Source: Bacteroidia bacterium (GTDB lineage: Bacteria > Planctomycetota > Phycisphaerae > Phycisphaerales > SM1A02). Taken from it: a stretch of 12,931 bases of DNA. The stretch's first letter is position 1. Every line of letters begins with the position of its first letter. Position numbers and translations under genes: made by a program. The DNA lies in assembly GCA_030054235.1 (NCBI GenBank), contig JASGCG010000014.1, positions 1 through 12,931 on the forward strand, read 5' to 3'. Shown piece after piece: positions 6,027 to 12,765 of this stretch. The notes under the pieces are model-generated. The model ran no database searches and had not been told where the DNA came from. It saw only the letters and a list, made by a program, of their open reading frames with translations.

Positions 6027-8006
6027 TCAGCTGCCCCACGCCGCGAGCATGATGCCGAGGTCGCCGCCGCCCACGACACCGTCGCCATCGAGGTCGCCTT
6101 GGCCCGACTGCCCCCAGTTGGCGAGCAGGTTGCCGAGGTCGGCGCCACCCACGACGCCGTCGCCATCGAGGTCGGCGGGGTTGGCCGGTGCAAGATCGAT
6201 CATCGCACTGTCCATGTCGATCGGTGCGCTGCGGCCGAACTGCACCCAGAGGTTGTAGGCCACCTGGCCACGCTGGTCGGTGACGTTCGCATCGCGGAGG
6301 AACTCCGCATATTCCTTGGTCGTGGTCTGGTGATAGAAGGTGACCACGGCCTTGGTCGCCCCCGCCGGGATCGCATAGAGCGTGTCGTCCCAGTGCTGGC
6401 CGTCGGCATACGAGTAGCCCACGGGCGAGGCCTGGACCGAGGCGAAGCCTGCGTTCGTGAAGCCACGCGGCGGGATACGGTTGTCGAAATCCGTGCGGTT
6501 GGAGAGCGCGCCGTGGAAGGGAGCGCCTTCCGGCAGGCCCGAGAGGGCCGACATGGCGGCATCGATCGACGAGCGCTTCTCGTAGACCTTGGTGTCGCTG
6601 CCGTCGAAGGCAGCGGTGGCCATGTTGTACGCACCGCGCTCCGCGACGAGCGAACCATCGGCCGCAAGGAACTTGACGTTGACCCACGCCCGACGGCCGT
6701 TGCCCACGCCGGTCGGCAGCTTGTGGCCCGACTGGTTCGTGATGCGCACGGTGAGCTGGCTGCCCTGCTGGGTGAGCGTCATGTCGCTCGCGTCGCGCAG
6801 CATCTGCACGTTGCGGGCGATGGCTGTGTCGACGCGGTCCTGGGTCAGTCCGTAGAAGTCGGCATCCTCGGCCCCGAGCTGCGCGCGCACCGCACGCACC
6901 ACCCACGAGTTCGCGCCTGCGAACGAGTGCTGCCCGATGTCGTCGCGCTGCTGCTCGGGCGTTCCTCCGTAGGACGGGTCATAGAAGATGCACCCCGCGC
7001 CGATCTGGCGCGGCATGTGGCAGTCCTGGCAGGACTTGATCACGCCCGTGGGGTGATTGCCGCCGAAGCGGTTGTCGGCGAACGTCACCCCGGTGGTGGC
7101 GAACTGGCTCATCTTCCATTCGCTGTAGGTCCGGTGTTCCGGGAACATGTCGGCCGGATTGCCGGTCGGGTGGGCCGCGCCCGCCGCATTGGGCACATAG
7201 GCATTGCCCTGCTTGTTCACGATCGGGTTGCTCACATCGTGGCAGCTCGCGCACGCTTCGCCCTTGGTGTGCAGCGGCGAGTACACGAGTTCGACGTTGC
7301 CGTGGAAGTTCTGCGGCACGTCGTCATACGGCCCGCGGCGCACGTCCTGCGGTGCGACCACGAACTGGCTCGACGTCCCGGCGCCAACCGGGTGCGTTCC
7401 CGCGTCCACCAGCTGCGCGAGGATCTCGGGGTCGGGCGTCAGGTCCGCGTTGCCGGGGTAGCCCTGCGCGTCGTCGGTCGTGGAGAGTTGCGGATCGACC
7501 AAGCGGTGGCAGAAGTTGCAGTTGATGCCGTCGAGGTCATCGACCGTCAGGTCATCGATCTCGCCTCCGGCCGAGGTCCCGCTCAGGAACGACTGCGGCG
7601 AGTGGCAGCGGATGCAGGACTCCCCCGCATTGGCAGCATCTTGGTTGGCGATCGTCACCGCGGCCTGCCAGATCGGATCGCGTGCTGCCTGGGCCATCAT
7701 GCTTCCGACCCACGAGTCGAACGGCGCGGTGGCTGTGTTGTATTCGGCGTGGCAATACTGACAATTCACGGCCGGGTAGATGGGCTCGACCTGCGCACCC
7801 GTGGGGTCGGGCTGCGTGCCGTTGAAGTAGAAGTCGGCACTCGTGGTCGGCAGCTGCGTCTGGCCGCCGCGGAACCCCACGACGACGGGGGCGAGCATGG
7901 CTGCCGTGATGGCTCCGAGGGCGATGGTGACGGCGATGGAGGGGGTGCGCATCGTGGATCGTGGGCTTGGGGGCAACGGGCAGCGCGCGCAGCCTCCTGC
8001 ACGCAT
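6027..8006 (-). CDS. Secreted pentahaem c-type cytochrome with C-terminal dockerin-like repeats
   Basis: Up to 659 residues. Numbering from the internal ATG at 7952 (641 residues): a signal peptide covers residues 1-26 (hydrophobic IAVTIALGAITAAMLAPVVV). Five CXXCH haem sites start at C64, C113, C145, C234 and C308. HSFAGANSW lies at 342-350 and SGHKLPTG at 408-415, both recurrent in secreted multihaem cytochromes of the c554-like group. A beta-rich domain follows to about 590. Two dockerin-type calcium-loop modules (DLDGDGVVGGADLGNLLANWG and its copy) lie at 594-614 and 620-640. Predicted role: electron transfer in the periplasm or at the cell surface; partner and substrate unknown. Start choice is open. 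ATG 8006 has TTGACA-16-GAGACT six nt upstream and gives a longer n-region; ATG 7952 gives a more usual signal peptide but no start signal nearby. Confidence 0.88.
   Translation of the reverse strand: MRAGGCARCPLPPSPRSTMRTPSIAVTIALGAITAAMLAPVVVGFRGGQTQLPTTSADFYFNGTQPDPTGAQVEPIYPAVNCQYCHAEYNTATAPFDSWVGSMMAQAARDPIWQAAVTIANQDAANAGESCIRCHSPQSFLSGTSAGGEIDDLTVDDLDGINCNFCHRLVDPQLSTTDDAQGYPGNADLTPDPEILAQLVDAGTHPVGAGTSSQFVVAPQDVRRGPYDDVPQNFHGNVELVYSPLHTKGEACASCHDVSNPIVNKQGNAYVPNAAGAAHPTGNPADMFPEHRTYSEWKMSQFATTGVTFADNRFGGNHPTGVIKSCQDCHMPRQIGAGCIFYDPSYGGTPEQQRDDIGQHSFAGANSWVVRAVRAQLGAEDADFYGLTQDRVDTAIARNVQMLRDASDMTLTQQGSQLTVRITNQSGHKLPTGVGNGRRAWVNVKFLAADGSLVAERGAYNMATAAFDGSDTKVYEKRSSIDAAMSALSGLPEGAPFHGALSNRTDFDNRIPPRGFTNAGFASVQASPVGYSYADGQHWDDTLYAIPAGATKAVVTFYHQTTTKEYAEFLRDANVTDQRGQVAYNLWVQFGRSAPIDMDSAMIDLAPANPADLDGDGVVGGADLGNLLANWGQSGQGDLDGDGVVGGGDLGIMLAAWGS
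6034..6173 (-). repeat. Tandem 78-bp coding repeat (two dockerin-like modules)
   Basis: Two copies of a roughly 62-bp similar block starting at 6034 and 6112, a period of 78 bp or 26 codons. On the minus strand each encodes DLDGDGVVGG(A/G)DLG followed by (N/I)(L/M)LA(N/A)WG. The D-x-D-G-D-G-x-x-x-x-x-D pattern is the EF-hand-like calcium loop of type I dockerins. The DNA copies are closely similar, pointing to duplication within the gene. Confidence 0.85.
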
Positions 8007-8012
8007 CGGTGA

Positions 8013-8040
8013 AGTCTCGCCCTCAGGTCGGCGATGTCAA
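8013..8040 (-). promoter_or_regulatory. Putative sigma-70-type promoter of the cytochrome gene
   Basis: On the minus strand TTGACA (8040-8035) is a perfect -35 hexamer. After a 16-nt spacer comes GAGACT (8018-8013), one base from the TAGACT box before the gene at 12766. GAGACT ends 6 nt before the ATG at 8006, so transcription would start at or beside that codon. It falls in the 52-bp gap after the lipoprotein gene. Confidence 0.55.
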
Positions 8041-8058
8041 TGCGGGCAATGACCGAAC

Positions 8059-8706
8059 TCAGGGTTTTTTGTCACCCGGATCGGTCGACGGGGTGAGCGC
8101 GCGCTCGATGAGGCCGAGAATGCGCTGTTCGGCGGCCTCGTCGCGGCCGACCGGGGTCCACGTTCCGCGATCGACCGGACCGGAAATCGCGGAGCGAGGC
8201 TCCGAGAAGCTGCTCGACAGGCTCGCGGAATACGGCGAGATCCTGTCGCCAGGCGTGTACTGCTGCTCCAGCGACACGATCGCGCGAAGCACCAAGGGCC
8301 CGGTGGCCAGATCGGACTTGGGCGAGGGCGCCTTCGAGCCGGGGAGCTCCGGCCCACCGAGCGTGGTTGGCTCGACCAGGGGTGCCTCGGCTCCGACGGG
8401 CGTCCAACTCAGCCGCACCTGTCGACGGCGCGGTGACACGGTGTTGGCCGCGGCATCCGACAGGCTCGCGTTGTCCGTGCGCCAGGGTTCGACCAGCGAA
8501 CCCGCACGGAGCGGATCGGTATCGACCACGCCCGCCTCGCGATCGATCACGGTGCATCGGTAGCCGAGTCGACTCAGCGTGTCGACGGCCGTCTGCACCG
8601 ACCGGTCGTACTCACCGGCGGGAACGTTGATCTCGGTCGGGCCCTGCCAGGTGGTGCAGCCGGTCAGGGCAGCCAACGCAAGCACGGCGAGAACGATCGG
8701 GCGCAT
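8059..8706 (-). CDS. Putative outer-membrane lipoprotein of unknown function
   Basis: A 215-residue protein starting MRPIVLAVLALAALTGCTTW: a short lipoprotein signal peptide with lipobox LTGC, so C17 is the predicted lipidated residue. The following TT lacks an inner-membrane-retention Asp, which would favour the outer membrane. The rest is soluble: a region with INVPAGEYDRSVQTAVDTLSRLGY near residues 26-50 that resembles the start of small lipoproteins with an amphipathic helix, then a segment with LVLRAIVSLEQQY, and a C-terminal helix (EAAEQRILGLIERAL). I recognise no named family. It begins 15 bp after the permease stop on the same strand and has its own TACAGT box 7 nt upstream (overlapping no coding sequence), so it may be both cotranscribed and separately started. 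No transport motif links it to the ABC genes. Confidence 0.82.
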   Translation of the reverse strand: MRPIVLAVLALAALTGCTTWQGPTEINVPAGEYDRSVQTAVDTLSRLGYRCTVIDREAGVVDTDPLRAGSLVEPWRTDNASLSDAAANTVSPRRRQVRLSWTPVGAEAPLVEPTTLGGPELPGSKAPSPKSDLATGPLVLRAIVSLEQQYTPGDRISPYSASLSSSFSEPRSAISGPVDRGTWTPVGRDEAAEQRILGLIERALTPSTDPGDKKP

Positions 8707-8713
8707 GGTTGGG

Positions 8714-8719
8714 ACTGTA
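8714..8719 (-). promoter_or_regulatory. TACAGT -10-like box upstream of the lipoprotein gene
   Basis: On the minus strand TACAGT ends 7 nt before the ATG at 8706, in the 15-bp gap between permease stop and lipoprotein start. No Shine-Dalgarno sequence lies between box and start. No clear -35 was seen; it would fall inside the permease gene. Confidence 0.4.
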
Positions 8720-8721
8720 CC

Positions 8722-9678
8722 TCAGCCCGCCTCGATCCGAGGATCGACCACCCGGTACAGCACGTCGACCGCCAGGTTGAGCACCACCAGCAGCGAGCTG
8801 TAGCAGAGCACGATGCCCATCACGAGGGTCACGTCCTTGCCGAGCACGCCCTCGACGAAGTGGCGCCCGATGCCTGGGACGGCAAAGACCTTCTCGACGA
8901 CGAACGAGCCGGTCATCGCGGCCGCGGTCGCAGGCCCGAGATAGGAGAGCACCGGCAGCAGCGCGTTCTTCATGGCGTGGTGCACGGCAGCGCCGGTGCG
9001 CGAGCGGCCCTTGGCCATTGCCGTGCGCACATGGTCCGAACGCATTTCCTCGAGCATGCCGTAGCGAACCAGTCGTGCGATCGCCGCAGCGAAGGGAAGG
9101 CTGAGGGCCAGCGCGGGAAGGATCGCGCTCGTCCAGCCGTCCCACGTGGCGACAGGAAACCACTGCAAGCCTGCACAGAAGACCGCCGACAGCACCGAGC
9201 CCACCACGAAGCCCGGCAGGCTGATCCCGATCACGCTCACGCCTTGGCCGACCGCATCGCCGAGCGAGCCCGGTCGCAAGCCAGCGATGATGCCAGCACC
9301 CAGTCCGATGGCCAGCGCGAAGATCATGGCGAGCGCTCCGAGCGCCATGCTCACGGGAAGCCCCGCAGCGATGATCTCATTGACGGTCCAGTCGGCATGC
9401 CGCAGGCTCGGTCCCAGATCGAAGGGCTGGTCGTGCCGACCCGTGAGCCAGGCCACGCCGCTGGCGCGATCCACGTACTGCACTCCGAACGTGACGGGAT
9501 CCTCCATCGCATACGAGCGCTCGAAGAGCGCAGCGATCTCCGGCGGCGGGCGCCGGCCTTCGCTCTCCATCGGGTTGCCGGGGACCAGCCACATCAGCGA
9601 AAACGTCACGAGGAAGACAGCAGCAAGCACCAGCGGCAGTTGCAGGCTGCGCCTGAGGATCATGGATCCCACGCTCAT
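8722..9678 (-). CDS. Oligopeptide/dipeptide ABC transporter permease, OppB/DppB type
   Basis: A 318-residue inner-membrane protein of the binding-protein-dependent transport permease family. An N-terminal membrane helix (about 11-33) is followed by LVPGNP at 31-36, the signature of the OppB/DppB subunit. A periplasmic segment and about five further hydrophobic helices follow (roughly 105-133, 145-170, 185-205, 245-262, 285-308). The EAA loop that docks on the ATPase lies at about 217-243 (HVRTAMAKGRS...NALLPV). PGIGR at 268-272 and VDPRI at 311-315 are standard for the family. Its ATG overlaps the TGA of the binding-protein gene by 4 bp (ATGA), with GAGG 7 nt upstream, so translation is coupled. 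The OppC-type partner and the ATPases expected next are not in the window; a lipoprotein gene follows instead. Confidence 0.94.
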   Translation of the reverse strand: MSVGSMILRRSLQLPLVLAAVFLVTFSLMWLVPGNPMESEGRRPPPEIAALFERSYAMEDPVTFGVQYVDRASGVAWLTGRHDQPFDLGPSLRHADWTVNEIIAAGLPVSMALGALAMIFALAIGLGAGIIAGLRPGSLGDAVGQGVSVIGISLPGFVVGSVLSAVFCAGLQWFPVATWDGWTSAILPALALSLPFAAAIARLVRYGMLEEMRSDHVRTAMAKGRSRTGAAVHHAMKNALLPVLSYLGPATAAAMTGSFVVEKVFAVPGIGRHFVEGVLGKDVTLVMGIVLCYSSLLVVLNLAVDVLYRVVDPRIEAG

Positions 9679-11567
9679 CGTGCAACCTCGCGCCCGAGGG
9701 TCGACAGTGCTTCGCGCTCTGCATCCGTGCGCCGGTGCATCCGCCAGAACTCATCCTCGAGCATCGGTTGGTGGCTCACGCCCGCCAGCGATGCTGGGTC
9801 GACCATGTAGACCGCACTCAATTGGCACAGCGGCAGCACCGGCACGTCGTGGTCCATCAGCAGCGCTTCGGCGCGGGACAGGATCGCCAGGCGCTGCGCT
9901 GCATCGCGGGTCGACGCGGCCTCACGCAGCAGGGCGTCGTAGGCCGGATTCGAGTACCCGCGGTCGTTGTTGCCGTTGCCCGTCTCGAGCAGTTCAAGGA
10001 ACGTGAGCGGATCGGCGTAGTCGCCGTACCAGTTGCCGCGCGCGATCATGAACTTGCCCTGCTTGAGATCGTCCTTGAAGAACTTGGTGTCCTTGCCGAC
10101 CAACTGCACATCCACGCCGAGCGTGGCGCGCCACATGTCGCGCAGGGCCAGCGCGATCAGCTTGTAGCGATCCACGCTCACCGAATACAGCAGCGTCACG
10201 CTCGGGAAGGGCACGCCGTGCGCATCTTCCGGCACGCCGTCGCCGTTGCGATCGATCCACCCGGCCTCGGCCAGTTCGGCGCGCGCGCGCTCGCGGTCCA
10301 GGTCCAGGCCAACGGGGCTCTCGTAGCCGGGGATCGCGCCGCGCGGCACGAGCGTGGTCGTCGTCGGTTCGCCCAGTCGCGTCACGCGGTCCACGATGGC
10401 AGCCCGGTCCACGCATCGAGCGAACGCTCGTCGCACGCCAGCGTTCGCGAAGGGATTCGCGCTGCCATCCGGCAGGGTGGGGCGGCAGTTGAACTGCCAG
10501 AACTCCGTGCCGAAGGCTGGGATCACCACGAGGTCGCGTCGCTCACCGGCACCTGGTGCAGGCAGTGCCGCCACCAAGTCATCGCCCTCGAGCCCGTCGG
10601 CAGCCAGTCGCTGGGCGACGGGCTCGACCCGCGCATCCCACGCGCGCCGCTGGGCCGCCATGTCCGAGCGCCAGTCGACGGCAACATCACAGAGCCAATC
10701 AACCGAGCCGGTGCCGAAGGCAAGCACCGCCGTGCCGGGGTCAGCGATCGGAACGAGTTCGATCGAGTGGTTCTGCATCGCTGCGTGGTTCCACCAGGTC
10801 GGCGAAGCCGCCATGCGCATGCCGCGCTTGTAGCGCCACGACTCAAGCCGGTATGGACCGTTCGTCACGAGCGCGCCGGGCTTCGTCCACGCGGTGTCCC
10901 ATCGCACGGCGCCACTGGCGGCATCGATGCGTCGAAAGCGCTCAGCCTGCTTCTCCTGCACGGGACTCGTCGTGGGAAACGTCATCAGGTCGAGCCAGTA
11001 GGGGACAGGCTGCACCAGCGTCACCACGAGCGTGTGTTCATCAGCAGCGCGCGCCGCCACCAAGCGGTCAAAGGCCTCTCGCGTGCGCGACCAGAGTGCT
11101 TGCGCATCGCCCGGTGATGCGGCGTGTTCGGCCAGTGCCTCCGCGCGCCAGCGCAGGAAGTCCTCGGCACCCTCGATCCGCAGCTGGATCCCTGCGAAGT
11201 CCGTCGCAAGGTCCGGCAGCAGCGCGCGCATCCACGCGTACCGCACATCGCCTGCCGTGACGGTTGATCCGTCGGACCAGCGTGCCTGCGGGCGAAGCGC
11301 AAACGTCCATGTCCGGCCATCGTCACTGCACGACCACGACTGTGCGAGACCCGCCTTGGGCAGCCCGGTCACGGCATCGCGCACGAGCAGCGGTTCATAG
11401 AGCACCCGCGCCACGCGCAGATCCTGCTGCCAGCTCATGCGCTGGGGATCGAGCGTGAAGACCTCGGCGCTCACGAAGCGGATGTCGGCGCGAGGCTCCG
11501 GCGCAGCGCGGCCGAACCAGAGCGCACCCAGTGCCGTGACCGCTGCAAGGACCATCCATGGCCGCAT
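9675..11567 (-). CDS. OppA-like peptide-binding protein of an ABC transporter (SBP family 5)
   Basis: A 630-residue extracytoplasmic solute-binding protein. Residues 5-18 form a hydrophobic segment without a lipobox, so it may be exported with a cleaved signal or stay anchored. The family-5 core begins with FTLDPQRMSWQQDLRVARVLYEPLL at about 37-61, followed by LAQSWSCSDDGRTWTFALRP and ARWSDGSTVTAGDVRYAW (about 74-112), the conserved lobe I strand and helix pattern. Near the C-terminus (about 510-550) comes NWYGDYADPLTFLELL with GYSNPAYDALL, typical of OppA-type oligopeptide binders. The protein is longer than E. coli OppA (543) because of extra sequence around 130-160 and 290-350. It would deliver peptides to the permease encoded next, with which it overlaps by 4 bp. 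The exact ligand is not readable from sequence. Confidence 0.93.
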   Translation of the reverse strand: MRPWMVLAAVTALGALWFGRAAPEPRADIRFVSAEVFTLDPQRMSWQQDLRVARVLYEPLLVRDAVTGLPKAGLAQSWSCSDDGRTWTFALRPQARWSDGSTVTAGDVRYAWMRALLPDLATDFAGIQLRIEGAEDFLRWRAEALAEHAASPGDAQALWSRTREAFDRLVAARAADEHTLVVTLVQPVPYWLDLMTFPTTSPVQEKQAERFRRIDAASGAVRWDTAWTKPGALVTNGPYRLESWRYKRGMRMAASPTWWNHAAMQNHSIELVPIADPGTAVLAFGTGSVDWLCDVAVDWRSDMAAQRRAWDARVEPVAQRLAADGLEGDDLVAALPAPGAGERRDLVVIPAFGTEFWQFNCRPTLPDGSANPFANAGVRRAFARCVDRAAIVDRVTRLGEPTTTTLVPRGAIPGYESPVGLDLDRERARAELAEAGWIDRNGDGVPEDAHGVPFPSVTLLYSVSVDRYKLIALALRDMWRATLGVDVQLVGKDTKFFKDDLKQGKFMIARGNWYGDYADPLTFLELLETGNGNNDRGYSNPAYDALLREAASTRDAAQRLAILSRAEALLMDHDVPVLPLCQLSAVYMVDPASLAGVSHQPMLEDEFWRMHRRTDAEREALSTLGREVAR

Positions 11568-11573
11568 GACGGG

Positions 11574-11579
11574 AGCGTA
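11574..11579 (-). promoter_or_regulatory. TACGCT -10-like box upstream of the peptide-binding protein gene
   Basis: On the minus strand TACGCT, preceded by GTGGC, ends 6 nt before the ATG at 11567. The same GTGGCTAC string precedes the tricorn start at the same spacing. No Shine-Dalgarno sequence is present. It would start the transporter operon. -35 not convincing. Confidence 0.45.
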
Positions 11580-11638
11580 GCCACAGCAGCCTTGAGGCCA
11601 TCCAAGGCAGGCCCCTGATCGGCGCGCGGTCGTGAACC

Positions 11639-12631
11639 TCAGTTCGTGGGCTTCTTCGGCGCGGGCTTCGCCGCCGGCTTCCCGGTGGGCTTGCCAGCAG
11701 GCTTCGTGGCCGGCTTGCCGCTGGCCTTGAGCAACTCTGCCATCAGGTCAGCGGCCTTGACGGTGTCGGCGTAGGCCGACGTCACATCGGCATCAAGACC
11801 CGCTGGGGGTGCACCACCAGCCTTTCGGAGCGACTCGACCACCGGCAGCAGCGTTCCGGCCAGTGCCGAGCGATCCGACGCGGGTGCATTGGCCAGATCC
11901 TTGCGCATCGCAGCGAGCACCCGGCTGGCGCTCTTCATGAGCTGCGCATCCTTGGCATCGCCCTTGCCGACCTTGGTGGCGATGGCACCCAGGCCAGCCA
12001 CCTGGCCGGAGCGCGCGGCCGAGACGACCTTGGCATCCATGCCACTGCGCTTGGCGATGGCCGAAAGGGCGGTGAGCTGGCTGTACGAGCACGCCCATTC
12101 GCTTTCGCGCTTGGATGCGTCGGTGATGGCGCGGACCAGGCCATCGGCCTGCGCCGAGTTCATGTCAGTCCCCGCCTCGATCGCTGCCTGCAGCGCGCGG
12201 GCGGCGGCCAGCCGAACGCCAACGTTCGTGACGGTTGCCGAGTTGGCGAGCTTGGCCAGGTGCTGCAGGGCCTCGTGCGTCTGGACGACCCGGAGGACCT
12301 CGATCGCATTCACGGCCTGGATCGGTTCGGCCCGCAGGACCAGGTCGGCCAGCGGACCGCAGGCTGCCTTCGAGAATTCGCCGCGGAAGACCGGCGTGGC
12401 GTTCCCGCCCGACCAGCCTGAGAGTTCCTCGCGAGCCTTGGCAACCTCGCCGATGTCGCTCGAGCCGAGTTGCTTCACGCCATCCTCGACGGTGGATCGG
12501 ATGGACTGCTTCTGGGCATCGGTCAGCGCCTTGGCACTGGCCAAGTCATCAAGCTGGCCGGCCGATGCCGTCGGAACGGCGGCGCACCAGGCCAGCAGGG
12601 AGCACGTCAGGATGTGGCAAGCCGCTCGCAT
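11639..12631 (-). CDS. Secreted alanine-rich helical protein of unknown function with Lys/Pro tail
   Basis: A 330-residue protein beginning MRAACHILTCSLLAW, a signal peptide with probable cleavage after TASA (residue 24). The mature part is alanine-rich and almost entirely helical by composition. Its central part (about 85-235) shows repeated helix pairs with regular leucines and alanines (AVNAIEVLRVVQTHEALQHLAKLA, VRLAAARALQAAIEAG) that resemble HEAT-like repeats. The last 27 residues are a flexible tail of KPA/KPT units (KPATKPAGKPTGKPAAKP). I recognise no specific family and propose only a protein-binding scaffold outside the cytoplasm. The ATG at 12631 is chosen because it opens a normal signal peptide; an in-frame GTG at 12646 adds five residues and sits 9 nt after a TACCAT box. 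It is divergent from the gene at 12766 and lies 71 bp upstream of the transporter operon. Confidence 0.8.
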   Translation of the reverse strand: MRAACHILTCSLLAWCAAVPTASAGQLDDLASAKALTDAQKQSIRSTVEDGVKQLGSSDIGEVAKAREELSGWSGGNATPVFRGEFSKAACGPLADLVLRAEPIQAVNAIEVLRVVQTHEALQHLAKLANSATVTNVGVRLAAARALQAAIEAGTDMNSAQADGLVRAITDASKRESEWACSYSQLTALSAIAKRSGMDAKVVSAARSGQVAGLGAIATKVGKGDAKDAQLMKSASRVLAAMRKDLANAPASDRSALAGTLLPVVESLRKAGGAPPAGLDADVTSAYADTVKAADLMAELLKASGKPATKPAGKPTGKPAAKPAPKKPTN

Positions 12632-12765
12632 CGTGGGTTCCAGCACAGGTCGAGCATGGTAGCGCGATGCCCGCTCGAACGATGCACCTCGCCTGCGAGA
12701 TCGCCCCGCGCCTTATCGATCCTCGTCGGCGGGCGCGCGAGGCAAGCGGCACTAGACTCGCCCCC
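12632..12765. promoter_or_regulatory. Divergent promoter region with two -10-like boxes
   Basis: A 134-bp region between two divergent genes for exported proteins. On the plus strand TAGACT (12753-12758) ends 7 nt before the ATG at 12766. On the minus strand TACCAT (complement of 12656-12661) ends 9 nt before the GTG at 12646 and 24 nt before the ATG at 12631. No operator repeat or convincing -35 element was found. Confidence 0.45.

Noticed and set aside
7993..7998. AGGAGG (minus strand) as Shine-Dalgarno of the cytochrome gene
   Set aside because: It lies 40 nt before the ATG at 7952 and just after the ATG at 8006, so it is misplaced for either start.
6018..8012. Plus-strand 664-codon open frame opposite the cytochrome gene
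   Set aside because: It mirrors the cytochrome frame almost exactly and has no recognisable motif; the minus strand has five CXXCH sites and a signal peptide.
8065..8070. TTTTTT run as a terminator T-tract
   Set aside because: It is the complement of two AAA lysine codons at the end of the lipoprotein gene; no plus-strand gene ends there and no stem precedes it.
9735..11117. Plus-strand 460-codon open frame opposite the binding-protein gene
   Set aside because: Shadow frame of a GC-rich gene; composition is His/Arg-rich without motifs.
11589..11608. Inverted repeat GCCTTG / CAAGGC between the helical protein and the binding-protein gene as a terminator
   Set aside because: Only 6 bp arms with an 8-nt loop and no T-tract; weak in GC-rich DNA, so not listed as a feature.
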